This document shows positions 1-5,373 of a stretch of DNA of 5,373 bases, piece after piece. The stretch is from positions 1 to 5,373 of the forward strand of contig JAGVLR010000153.1 in the NCBI GenBank assembly GCA_020054175.1, given 5' to 3'. Both the position numbers and the translations under genes were made by a program. The DNA comes from Candidatus Dadabacteria bacterium. GTDB taxonomy: Bacteria; Desulfobacterota_D; UBA1144; Nemesobacterales; UBA2774. The notes beneath the pieces are model-generated. The model was not told where the DNA came from. It made no database searches and worked only from the letters and a program-made list of their open reading frames with translations. How positions within the stretch are numbered: position 1 is the first letter of the stretch; each line of letters starts with the position of its first letter.

Positions 1-71
1 ACGACGGCCAGAAGAATCAGCACTCCCCTTACGAACCACGCATTTTTACTCCTTATAATATCAAGACTCAT
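1..71 (-). CDS. N-terminus of a membrane-anchored protein, possibly PpiD/SurA-type chaperone (partial)
   Basis: Only the first 23 codons and two bases are in the window; the gene runs off the left edge. Reading leftwards from ATG at 71, the peptide begins MSLDIIRSKNAWFVRG and continues VLILLAVV. That is a short polar and basic segment followed by the start of a hydrophobic helix, with no cleavage site visible. This layout (about ten residues with an Ile-Arg pair, Trp/Phe-Val-Arg, then a membrane helix) matches how PpiD and other SurA-N-domain periplasmic folding factors begin. Those proteins are held in the inner membrane by one N-terminal helix and act in the periplasm. The family call rests on very little sequence, so it is tentative. 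A GAGGGG ribosome binding site (bases 88 down to 83) sits 11 bases before the ATG, which supports the start. The gene is divergent from cofD and probably not functionally linked to it. Confidence 0.5.
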   Translation of the reverse strand, partial: MSLDIIRSKNAWFVRGVLILLAV

Positions 72-108
72 CTGTTTCTATTCCCCTCAGGCGGATAATT
101 TATATAAA

Positions 109-137
109 AATCTATATCACTTCGGATTCAGTTTCAA
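109..137 (-). promoter_or_regulatory. Possible sigma70-like promoter for the left-edge gene
   Basis: On the minus strand TTGAAA (137-132) is followed after 17 bases by TAGATT (114-109). An overlapping TATAGA (116-111) gives a spacing of 15. Both lie in an AT-rich island (about 96-120) that stands out in an otherwise GC-rich window, 40 to 65 bases upstream of the ATG at 71. This is seen in the sequence, but the -10 match is only partial. Confidence 0.3.
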
Positions 138-155
138 CATAGGGGGTTAATAATG

Positions 156-211
156 GGCCGGCCGGCGCGGCTCCCGGGAAGGGCCGGACAGGCGGGAGGA
201 AATCCCCGGGG
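156..211. other. GC-rich palindromic block in the divergent intergenic region
   Basis: This stretch packs three self-complementary words: GGCCGGCC (156-163), CCCGGG (173-178) and CCCCGGGG (204-211). CCGGCC (158-163) can also pair with GGCCGG (182-187) across an 18-base loop. GGGA (194-197) can pair with TCCC (203-206). It lies between the putative promoters of two divergent genes, so it is not an ordinary end-of-gene terminator, and no T-run follows it. It may be a structured or protein-binding spacer, or simply a product of high GC content. The rest of 72-336 holds the promoters and the cofD leader described separately. Confidence 0.3.
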
Positions 212-244
212 AGCGTGTTCGGCGCCCTTCATGCCGGGTGCAAC

Positions 245-273
245 TTGACAGCTACCGGGGGGTCAAATATTCT
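245..273 (+). promoter_or_regulatory. Sigma70-like promoter of cofD
   Basis: A perfect -35 hexamer TTGACA (245-250) is followed after exactly 17 bases by TATTCT (268-273), four of six matches to the -10 consensus. Transcription would begin near 280, giving a leader of roughly 57 bases before the cofD ATG at 337. GGGGTCAA lies in the spacer (259-266) and recurs in the leader (304-311), so both copies are placed where a regulator could bind. The promoter is inferred from motif and position only. Confidence 0.5.
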
Positions 274-287
274 TACCGCCTCGATCT

Positions 288-322
288 CCCGGCCGCATTT
301 GCCGGGGTCAATTTTCTCTCTT
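288..322 (+). promoter_or_regulatory. Leader hairpin plus T-rich run upstream of cofD (possible attenuator)
   Basis: CCCGGC (288-293) pairs perfectly with GCCGGG (301-306) across a 7-base loop, and a T-G wobble can extend the base of the stem. It is followed by a pyrimidine/T-rich run (312-322). It lies downstream of the predicted start of transcription and ends just before the AAAGG ribosome binding site (323-327) of cofD. GC stem followed by T-rich tract resembles a weak intrinsic terminator, but the tract is broken by C residues and begins a few bases after the stem. A role in early termination or translation control is inference. Confidence 0.27.
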
Positions 323-336
323 AAAGGTTTAACCTG

Positions 337-1263
337 ATGATAACTGCTCTCGGAGGCGGGGTCGGGGCCGCGAAATTTCTCGAAGGCCTTTCCGCCGTAA
401 TCGGCAGTGAACCTCTAAACGCAGTCGTAAACACAGGGGACGACATTACAATCCACGGGCTAAGGGTCTCGCCCGACGTGGATACCGTCATATACAGGCT
501 CTCCGGCCATGTGGACGCGTCTAAGGGCTGGGGCCTCAAGGGCGACACCTTCAAATGCCTTTCCGCGCTAGGGAGGCTGGGCGGGGAAACCTGGTTCAAT
601 ATCGGGGATTCGGACTTCGCGACCCACATATACAGGACGCATCTCCGCGCGGGCGGCATGACAGCCACGGAGACGGCGTCGAAAATCGCCGCCGCGTTCG
701 GCCTGCCCGCTAACATAAATGTTCTCCCCATGACGGACGACGACGTCGAGACGTGGATCCAGACGCCGGAAAGGGAGATGCACTTCCAGGAATACCTCGT
801 CAAAATGAAGATGAGGCCGGAGGTGAAGGGGGTCGTCTTCAGAAACATTGAGAACGCCGCTCCCGCGCCGGGGGTTCTCGGCGCGATCAGGGAGGCCAGG
901 GGGATTATAATCTGCCCGAGTAACCCCATAATCAGCATAGGGCCCATACTGGGGCTCGGCGGCGTCAGGGAGGCCATAAGGGAGTCATCAGCCAAAAAAA
1001 TAGCCATAAGCCCGCTGATCGGCGACATGCCTTTAAAGGGGCCGGCGGACAGGCTCATGAAGGGACTCAGGCTCAAAGTCACCTCTGTGCAGGTGGCGGA
1101 GCTTTACAAAGACTTCCTCGACGTCATGGTCATCGACTCACAGGACGCCCACGAGGCGGACGATATAAAGAGCCTCGGAATCGAGCCGCTGGTAACCGAT
1201 ATCCTCATGCCCGGCCGCGAAAGGGCCGCGGCCCTGGCCCGGGCTGTAACAGCCCTCCTTTAA
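337..1263 (+). CDS. cofD: CofD/FbiA family phosphoenolpyruvate or 2-phospho-L-lactate transferase (F420 biosynthesis)
   Basis: This cytoplasmic transferase moves the phospho-acid group from a guanylylated donor (lactyl-, enolpyruvyl- or glyceryl-diphospho-guanosine, depending on lineage) to Fo, releasing GMP and giving F420-0 or its dehydro form. The 308 residues match the usual family length. Family signatures run in order: the nucleotide-binding start ALGGGVGAAKFLEGL (4-18), NTGDD (32-36), DVDT (47-50), WGLKGDT (65-71), IGDSDFATH (89-97), LPMTDDDVETWIQT (130-143), HFQEY (149-153), CPSNP followed by SIGPIL (193-205), SPLIG (225-229) and the C-terminal DFLDVMVID (259-267). Where many relatives have a GDRD motif this protein has GDSD; whether that matters is unknown. 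The ATG at 337 starts right at the glycine-rich motif and has AAAGG 9 bases upstream, so the start is sound. cofG and cofH follow on the same strand. Family assignment is firm, but the donor substrate cannot be read from sequence. Confidence 0.95.
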   Translation: MITALGGGVGAAKFLEGLSAVIGSEPLNAVVNTGDDITIHGLRVSPDVDTVIYRLSGHVDASKGWGLKGDTFKCLSALGRLGGETWFNIGDSDFATHIYRTHLRAGGMTATETASKIAAAFGLPANINVLPMTDDDVETWIQTPEREMHFQEYLVKMKMRPEVKGVVFRNIENAAPAPGVLGAIREARGIIICPSNPIISIGPILGLGGVREAIRESSAKKIAISPLIGDMPLKGPADRLMKGLRLKVTSVQVAELYKDFLDVMVIDSQDAHEADDIKSLGIEPLVTDILMPGRERAAALARAVTALL

Positions 1264-1278
1264 CACCTTCCGTTCAGC

Positions 1279-1306
1279 TTGACTTTATCGGCCCGTTTGT
1301 GAGAAT
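1279..1306 (+). promoter_or_regulatory. Possible extended -10 promoter upstream of cofG
   Basis: TTGACT (1279-1284, five of six -35 matches) is separated by 16 bases from GAGAAT (1301-1306, four of six), which is preceded by the extended -10 TG at 1298-1299. It lies in the 117-base gap between cofD and cofG, in which no terminator for cofD is evident. cofG-cofH may therefore be transcribed both from the cofD promoter and from this one. The evidence is motif only. Confidence 0.35.
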
Positions 1307-1380
1307 ATTACTTGATACGCTTGGGGTGAAGGCGTTTCAAGGTGTTTTTCCTGCGGGGTCGCGGGAGAAAGTCTCTGAAC

Positions 1381-2661
1381 ATGAAAAATACGGAAACTCT
1401 AATACCTTTGGGGGATAATGCCCTCCATCCGGACCGTTTATCCGGCATTACGGCCATGCTCGGGACAAGTGCGTCCGCATCCGCAAGGACGGGCGGCATA
1501 ATAGAAAAGGTCCTTTCCGGCGAAACAATCGACAGGGAAGAAGCCCTTCTGATAGCCGGGCTCGGGAACGGCGAGCTTCCATATATTCTCCTCGCTGCAT
1601 CCGAGATAAGGGACAGGGGGAAGGGGAGGGTGCTCACATTCTCCCGTAACGTCTTCGTCCCGCTGACGCAAATCTGCCGGAACAACTGCGGATACTGCAC
1701 TTTTAAATACGAGCCCGGAGAAGGGGTTCTCTTCCTAACGCCTGAAGAAGTTCTCGACATGGCGTCGAAGGGGGCGCATCTCGGATGCACCGAGCTTCTC
1801 TTCGTCACAGGAGACAAGCCCGAGCTCAAATACAAGGAATACAGGAACGCGCTCAAGGCAATCGGCTACGAAACGACGGCCGAGTACCTCATCGAAATGG
1901 GTGATGCTTCGCTGGATAAAGGGATTTTCCCTCATACGAACCTCGGCCTTGCGACGCACGACGAGCTTACGGGGTTCAAGAGGTCGAATCCAAGCATGGG
2001 GCTCATGCTCGAGAATATCAGCACCCGCCTCTTGAAGAAAGGTGAGGCGCATTACAGGTGCCCCGACAAAGTTCCGAAGCAGAGAATGAAAACGATGGAG
2101 ACGGCGGGCGAGCTCGATATACCGTGGACGACGGGGATACTCGTCGGCATCGGCGAGACGTGGGAAGAGAGGGTCGATTCCCTCTTCGCCATAAAGGAGC
2201 TCGACGACGCCTACGGGCACATACAGGAAATAATCATTCAGAACTTCTGCCCGAAGCAGGGGATTATAATGGAGAAGTATCCGCCGCCAAGCTTCGTCGA
2301 CATGCTGAAGATAGTCGCCATTTCGCGGCTCGTCTTCGGGACGGATATGAATATCCAGATTCCGCCCAACCTGAACCCGGGGACGTATCAGCTGTTTTTA
2401 TACTCCGGCGTGAACGACCTGGGCGGCGTTTCGCCTATAACGATAGACTACGTAAACCCGGAGGCCCCGTGGCCGAAGCTCGAAAGCATGAGAGAGCTTT
2501 CGGAAGAGGCGGGCTTTACGCTCAGGGAGAGGCTCCCTGTGTACCCGGAATTTATAAACGAGAAATATATCGACGGCCCGCTGCTGGAGAAGGTGAGGGC
2601 GGCGGTCGATGAGACCGGCTACGTGCCGCTTGAGGAGACAAACCCAGATGGATCGAATTGA
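1381..2661 (+). CDS. cofG: 7,8-didemethyl-8-hydroxy-5-deazariboflavin (Fo) synthase subunit CofG, radical SAM
   Basis: CofG is a cytoplasmic radical SAM enzyme that converts the CofH product (tyrosine adduct of aminoribitylaminouracil) into Fo, the F420 chromophore. The 4Fe-4S/SAM motif CRNNCGYC gives C99, C103 and C106. CofG-specific blocks follow: GHIQEIIIQNF (about 279-289), IPPNLNPG (327-334) and GGVSPITIDYVNPEAPWP (348-365). At 426 residues it is longer than archaeal CofG because about 60-80 residues precede the radical SAM barrel. That part includes VLSGETIDREEALLIAG (44-60), as in the N-terminal half of actinobacterial FbiC and in CofH. Cys290 in QNFCPK is a non-cluster cysteine near the barrel end. 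The start is uncertain: ATG at 1381 has GGGAG 13 bases upstream, while an in-frame GTG at 1342 (GAAGG 9 bases upstream) would add 13 basic residues of no recognisable kind. I prefer the ATG. The 3' end overlaps cofH by 14 bases. Confidence 0.95.
   Translation: MKNTETLIPLGDNALHPDRLSGITAMLGTSASASARTGGIIEKVLSGETIDREEALLIAGLGNGELPYILLAASEIRDRGKGRVLTFSRNVFVPLTQICRNNCGYCTFKYEPGEGVLFLTPEEVLDMASKGAHLGCTELLFVTGDKPELKYKEYRNALKAIGYETTAEYLIEMGDASLDKGIFPHTNLGLATHDELTGFKRSNPSMGLMLENISTRLLKKGEAHYRCPDKVPKQRMKTMETAGELDIPWTTGILVGIGETWEERVDSLFAIKELDDAYGHIQEIIIQNFCPKQGIIMEKYPPPSFVDMLKIVAISRLVFGTDMNIQIPPNLNPGTYQLFLYSGVNDLGGVSPITIDYVNPEAPWPKLESMRELSEEAGFTLRERLPVYPEFINEKYIDGPLLEKVRAAVDETGYVPLEETNPDGSN
2632..2637 (+). 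promoter_or_regulatory. Ribosome binding site that fixes the cofH start
   Basis: GAGGAG lies inside the last codons of cofG, 10 bases before ATG at 2648. It is the best Shine-Dalgarno match near the junction. It favours 2648 over the in-frame upstream ATG at 2609, which would add 13 residues lying wholly inside cofG. Confidence 0.6.
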
Positions 2662-3850
2662 AGACGCCATATTATACATACAGGACACGAGAGGCCTCGG
2701 GCTGGACGGCGTTCTCGGAAAGGTGAACGGAAACACCGGGAGGATTCTCGACAAGGCGCTTTCGGGGGAAGAGATATCGGTCGAGGAATCCATACACCTC
2801 TTCGGCATAACCGACCCGGACGAGCTTACTGCCCTGGCAGTTACGGCCGACGCCATAAGAAAAGAGGATGTCGGAGACGTCGTAACCTACGTCGTCAACA
2901 GGAATATCAACTTTACCAACATCTGCAACACCTACTGCGGCTTCTGCAACTTCATGGCCCCCGAGGGGGACGAGAGGGCGTACTTCCTCTCCATGGACGA
3001 GATAGCGGATAAGGTGAAAGAGGCCTGGGACATAGGGGCGACGGAAGTCTGCATGCAGGGCGGAATGCACCCCGACATCGACGGTAACTTTTACGTCGAG
3101 CTTATAAAGGCCGTCAAAAGGGCTGTGCCCGAGATGCACACGCACGCCTTTTCGCCGTTCGAAATATTCTACGGTGCAGAGACTCTTGGGATTTCCGAAG
3201 AGGAGTTCATAGGGAAATTAAAGGACGTCGGCCACAATACCTTCCCGGGAACGGCGGCCGAGATACTCGTCGAGGAAGTGAGGAAGATAATCGCCCCCCG
3301 CAAGATGCCGACGGAAGCCTGGATAAGGATCGTCAAGAAGGCCCACAAAGCCGGTATGCGGACGACGTCCACCATCATGTACGGCCACGTCGACAAGCCG
3401 CATCACTGGGCCGAGCACATCGGCATTCTGAGAGACATTCAGAAAGAGACGGGCGGATTCACAGAATTCGTTCCGCTCCGGTTCATCCCTTGGAACACGA
3501 GGCTCTACAAGCACTCGAAGGGCAAGGTGCAGGAAGGGCCGGGCGACGTGAACCAGCTCAAGATGTACGGCGTATCGCGGCTCATGCTTCGCGGATGGAT
3601 AAACAACATCCAGGTCTCGTGGGTTAAGCAGGGGCCGGAGTTCGCCCAGTTCTCGCTCACAGCCGGGGCGAACGACTTCGGAGGCACTCTCATGGAAGAA
3701 CAGATTTCACGCTCCGCCGGTGCCAGCTACGGGCAGTATTTCCCGCCCGAAGAATTCAGGCGTCTTACGAGAGAGATCGACAGGATCCCCGCCGAGAGAA
3801 CGACCACCTACGGCATACGCCAGATGTTCGACAGGGACGGGGTGAATTAA
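2648..3850 (+). CDS. cofH: 5-amino-6-(D-ribitylamino)uracil--L-tyrosine 4-hydroxyphenyl transferase CofH, radical SAM
   Basis: CofH is the radical SAM enzyme that cleaves tyrosine and attaches its 4-hydroxybenzyl part to 5-amino-6-ribitylaminouracil, an intermediate of riboflavin synthesis, supplying CofG. The protein has 400 residues. Its cluster motif CNTYCGFC gives C93, C97 and C100, inside the family block VNRNINFTNIC (83-93). Further CofH blocks are CMQGGMHPDIDG (135-146), HAFSPFEIFYGA (166-177), PGTAAEIL (200-207), STIMYGH (241-247), FTEFVPLRF (271-279) and GGTLMEEQISRSAGA (345-359). The helix ALSGEEISVEESIHLFG (37-53) parallels CofG 44-60, reflecting common descent of the two subunits. 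The start at 2648 is chosen from its GAGGAG site; the 14-base overlap with cofG suggests translational coupling and balanced amounts of the two subunits. Related menaquinone enzymes (MqnC/MqnE) share the fold, but the adjacent cofG and cofD settle the assignment. Confidence 0.95.
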   Translation: MDRIEDAILYIQDTRGLGLDGVLGKVNGNTGRILDKALSGEEISVEESIHLFGITDPDELTALAVTADAIRKEDVGDVVTYVVNRNINFTNICNTYCGFCNFMAPEGDERAYFLSMDEIADKVKEAWDIGATEVCMQGGMHPDIDGNFYVELIKAVKRAVPEMHTHAFSPFEIFYGAETLGISEEEFIGKLKDVGHNTFPGTAAEILVEEVRKIIAPRKMPTEAWIRIVKKAHKAGMRTTSTIMYGHVDKPHHWAEHIGILRDIQKETGGFTEFVPLRFIPWNTRLYKHSKGKVQEGPGDVNQLKMYGVSRLMLRGWINNIQVSWVKQGPEFAQFSLTAGANDFGGTLMEEQISRSAGASYGQYFPPEEFRRLTREIDRIPAERTTTYGIRQMFDRDGVN

Positions 3851-3901
3851 AAAGGGGGCGGCGGCTTTCCGGGGTAAGGCACGGGGGTCGCACGGGCGGC
3901 G

Positions 3902-5212
3902 TTACAGTATCACTTCTCCCCTTAAATCATAAACGTCGGCGTCCGTGATTTTTATATTCACGAGGTCGCCGGTTTTTAATTTCGGGTTTCCGGTTTTCTT
4001 CACGTATGTGTATCCATCCACTTCGGGGGCCTGCGAAGGTATCCTCGCTATGTAGTCGCCGTTCTCCTCGCCTTCGATGAATCCTTCGTGAACTGTTCCG
4101 ACTAGTGACAGGTTTTTTCGGAGCGAGATTTCCGACTGCGCTTCGAGAAGGCGCTCGTGCCTTTCGTCTTTAACGTCGTCGGGCACCTGCTCGTGCATAG
4201 AGCCTGCCGGTGTTCCCTCTTCCTGAGAGTATTTGAACGCGCCGGCCCTGTCGAATCCCGCCTCCTCGACGAATTCCAAAAGCTCCTCGAATTCGTCGTC
4301 CGTCTCCCCGGGGAAACCGACGATGAAGGTCGTTCTCAGCACGACGTCGTCTATGCCGTCCCGGAGCTTCTTCAGTATTTCCCTTATCCGCGCGGGCGGG
4401 GTTTTTCTGTCCATCGCTTTTAACACGCGCTCGCTTATGTGCTGGAGCGGCATGTCGATGTAAGGGAGTATCTTCTCCTCCCGCGCTATTAGCTCGACGA
4501 GGGAATCCGTTATGCCCCACGGGTAGCAGTAGTGAATCCTTATCCACCTGAGGCCGTCCACCTGCGCCAATTCGCGAAGCATTGCTTCGAGGCTGGTGCC
4601 GATGTCGCGCCCGTAGCTCGTCATGTCCTGCGCTATGAGGTTTATCTCCCGGACGCCCTGCCTGACGAGGCTCTCGGCTTCGCCGACTATCGAGGCGACG
4701 GGCCTGCTCTTCATGACGCCGCGCATTTTAGGGATGATGCAGAAGGAGCATGTCCGCGAGCAGCCCTCGGAAACTTTCACGTAGGCGTAGTGCTTCGGCG
4801 TCAGCATGACGCGCGGCGTGTCGGGGTCATAAATCGTCCCCGGCGGATTTTTGTGTATCGCTCCGGGCCGCCTGTCCTCCAGGACCTCGTTTATCTTGAG
4901 GAGATTCCCCGTCCCCCAGAAGGCGTCGACCTCGGGCAGCTCGTTTTTCAAAACCTCGGCATATCTCTCGACGAGGCATCCTGTGACGATGAGCTTACTG
5001 CAGCTGCCGCTCATTTTCCTTTCGGAGAGCTCGAGAATCGTGTCGATGGACTCCTTCTTCGCGTCTCCTATGAAGCCGCAGGTGTTTACGATAATTACGT
5101 CGGCGTCGTCTTCTGTCGAGATTTCATGACCGGACCTGGTTAAAGCTCCGCTCATTATCTCGCTGTCGACGAGGTTCTTCGAGCAGCCGAGGCTCACTAT
5201 TGATATCTTCAT
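3902..5212 (-). CDS. rimO: Ribosomal protein S12 methylthiotransferase RimO
   Basis: RimO adds a methylthio group to the beta carbon of a conserved aspartate of ribosomal protein S12 (Asp89 in E. coli numbering), using two 4Fe-4S clusters and SAM. The 436 residues show the full family order. The N-terminal UPF0004/MTTase domain has cluster cysteines C10 (SLGCSKN), C45 (NTCGF) and C79 (VTGCLVERY). The radical SAM domain has CSRTCSFC (C151, C155, C158) followed by IIPKMRG and KSRP. The C-terminal TRAM domain spans about 368-436. The blocks EINLIAQDMTSYG (189-201), HYCYPWGITD (227-236) and DMPLQHIS (253-260) separate RimO from the tRNA enzymes MiaB and MtaB. The ATG at 5212 begins exactly at the family start MKISIVSLGCSKN. 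No clear Shine-Dalgarno precedes it; the start overlaps the stop of the upstream gene (ATGA), so translation is probably coupled. It converges on cofH. Confidence 0.95.
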   Translation of the reverse strand: MKISIVSLGCSKNLVDSEIMSGALTRSGHEISTEDDADVIIVNTCGFIGDAKKESIDTILELSERKMSGSCSKLIVTGCLVERYAEVLKNELPEVDAFWGTGNLLKINEVLEDRRPGAIHKNPPGTIYDPDTPRVMLTPKHYAYVKVSEGCSRTCSFCIIPKMRGVMKSRPVASIVGEAESLVRQGVREINLIAQDMTSYGRDIGTSLEAMLRELAQVDGLRWIRIHYCYPWGITDSLVELIAREEKILPYIDMPLQHISERVLKAMDRKTPPARIREILKKLRDGIDDVVLRTTFIVGFPGETDDEFEELLEFVEEAGFDRAGAFKYSQEEGTPAGSMHEQVPDDVKDERHERLLEAQSEISLRKNLSLVGTVHEGFIEGEENGDYIARIPSQAPEVDGYTYVKKTGNPKLKTGDLVNIKITDADVYDLRGEVIL

Positions 5213-5373
5213 GCGCGTTTTTTCAAGATGTGAGAAACTTTGCCCGAATCCATCGTAAGGGTTATTTCTCCTTCGTCACCCTTTCCGAAGTTCTCGAACG
5301 CTACCTCTTCGAGGTGTCTGGATATTATAACATCCAGGCCGCGTGCGCCAGTCTGCCGCCTGATGGCTTCGTC
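5209..5373 (-). CDS. C-terminus of a probable Clp/Hsp100-type AAA+ ATPase (partial)
   Basis: This frame is open from the right edge to TGA at 5211-5209, giving the last 54 residues of a protein whose start lies outside the window. The fragment opens DEAIRRQTGARGL. Its GAR-x-L pattern is the sensor-2 motif found in the small C-terminal domain of ClpA/ClpB/ClpX-type ATPases, with the arginine at fragment residue 11 the likely ATP-sensing residue. Next come a helix (HLEEVAFENF) and strand-like GEITLTMDSGKV, similar to the beta hairpin at the end of ClpB-D2-small domains. Such proteins unfold substrates using ATP. Which family member it is cannot be told from so short a piece. Its stop overlaps the rimO start by four bases (ATGA), so the two genes are very likely one operon. 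Confidence 0.65.
   Translation of the reverse strand, partial: DEAIRRQTGARGLDVIISRHLEEVAFENFGKGDEGEITLTMDSGKVSHILKKRA

Noticed and set aside
21..51. Minus-strand AAGGAG followed by ATG, a strong-looking translation start inside the left-edge gene
   Set aside because: That ATG (reading MRGS) meets TAA after four codons, whereas the ATG at 71 stays open to the window edge and encodes a membrane anchor.
153..248. Small plus-strand frame of 31 codons with AGGGGG 6 bases before its ATG
   Set aside because: The product is a Gly/Arg/Pro/Ala string set by the GC-rich palindromic block, its stop falls inside the cofD -35 hexamer, and no promoter was evident for it.
321..1082. Long minus-strand open frame of 253 codons opposite cofD
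   Set aside because: It lies entirely antisense to a clearly conserved gene. The translation is Ser/Pro/Ala/Leu-rich without recognisable domains, as expected for a shadow frame in GC-rich DNA.
902..2270. GGGATTATAAT-type words near 902 and 2261
   Set aside because: Both fall inside coding sequence as Gly-Ile-Ile or similar codons in cofD and cofG; this is chance similarity, not a repeat or internal promoter.
2648..3850. Menaquinone futalosine-pathway enzyme (MqnC/MqnE) instead of CofH
   Set aside because: The fold is shared, but the CofH-type blocks and the directly adjacent cofG and cofD make the F420 assignment much stronger.
3851..3901. Terminator between convergent cofH and rimO
   Set aside because: The G-rich spacer offers no perfect stem of useful length and no T-run on either strand, so I do not call one.
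4532..5143. Plus-strand open frame of 203 codons opposite rimO
   Set aside because: It is antisense to well conserved rimO codons and shows no recognisable motif; other antisense frames in the window were rejected for the same reason.

Overview
This window comes from a moderately GC-rich bacterial chromosome and carries most of the dedicated machinery for the 5-deazaflavin cofactor F420. The core is three same-strand genes in the order cofD, cofG, cofH. CofG and CofH are separate radical SAM proteins rather than the fused FbiC of actinobacteria. The left edge holds the first codons of a divergent gene with one N-terminal membrane anchor resembling PpiD/SurA-type periplasmic chaperones, which points to a diderm (Gram-negative type) bacterium. 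Arg AGG and Ile ATA codons are frequent. I cannot name the taxon from the sequence; a deltaproteobacterium-like or other uncultivated diderm lineage is only a guess.

Layout. Positions 1-71 (minus): start of the PpiD-like membrane protein. Positions 72-336: divergent intergenic region with an AT-rich block serving the left gene, a GC-rich palindromic block, a good sigma70-like promoter for cofD and a leader hairpin followed by a T-rich run. Positions 337-1263 (plus): cofD, the transferase that joins the phospho-acid side chain to the deazaflavin Fo. Positions 1264-1380: a 117-base gap with a possible second promoter. Positions 1381-2661 (plus): cofG. Positions 2648-3850 (plus): cofH, overlapping cofG by 14 bases. 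Positions 3851-3901: a short convergent gap with no convincing terminator. Positions 3902-5212 (minus): rimO, the methylthiotransferase for ribosomal protein S12. Positions 5209-5373 (minus): the last 54 codons of what looks like a Clp/Hsp100-type AAA+ ATPase, whose stop overlaps the rimO start as ATGA.

How the genes work together. CofH joins tyrosine to 5-amino-6-ribitylamino-uracil and CofG closes the ring to give Fo. CofD then transfers the activated phospholactyl-type group to Fo to give F420-0 or its dehydro form. The enzyme that makes the activated donor (CofC/FbiD) and the glutamate ligase (CofE/FbiB) are not in the window and must lie elsewhere if F420 is completed. RimO and its upstream ATPase form a separate, convergent unit concerned with ribosome modification and probably protein quality control. 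I found no tRNA, rRNA, CRISPR array or mobile element, and no undescribed system that I could defend. The points most worth checking are the cofD leader, the split-FbiC arrangement, the identity of the side chain CofD uses, and the AAA+/rimO coupling.
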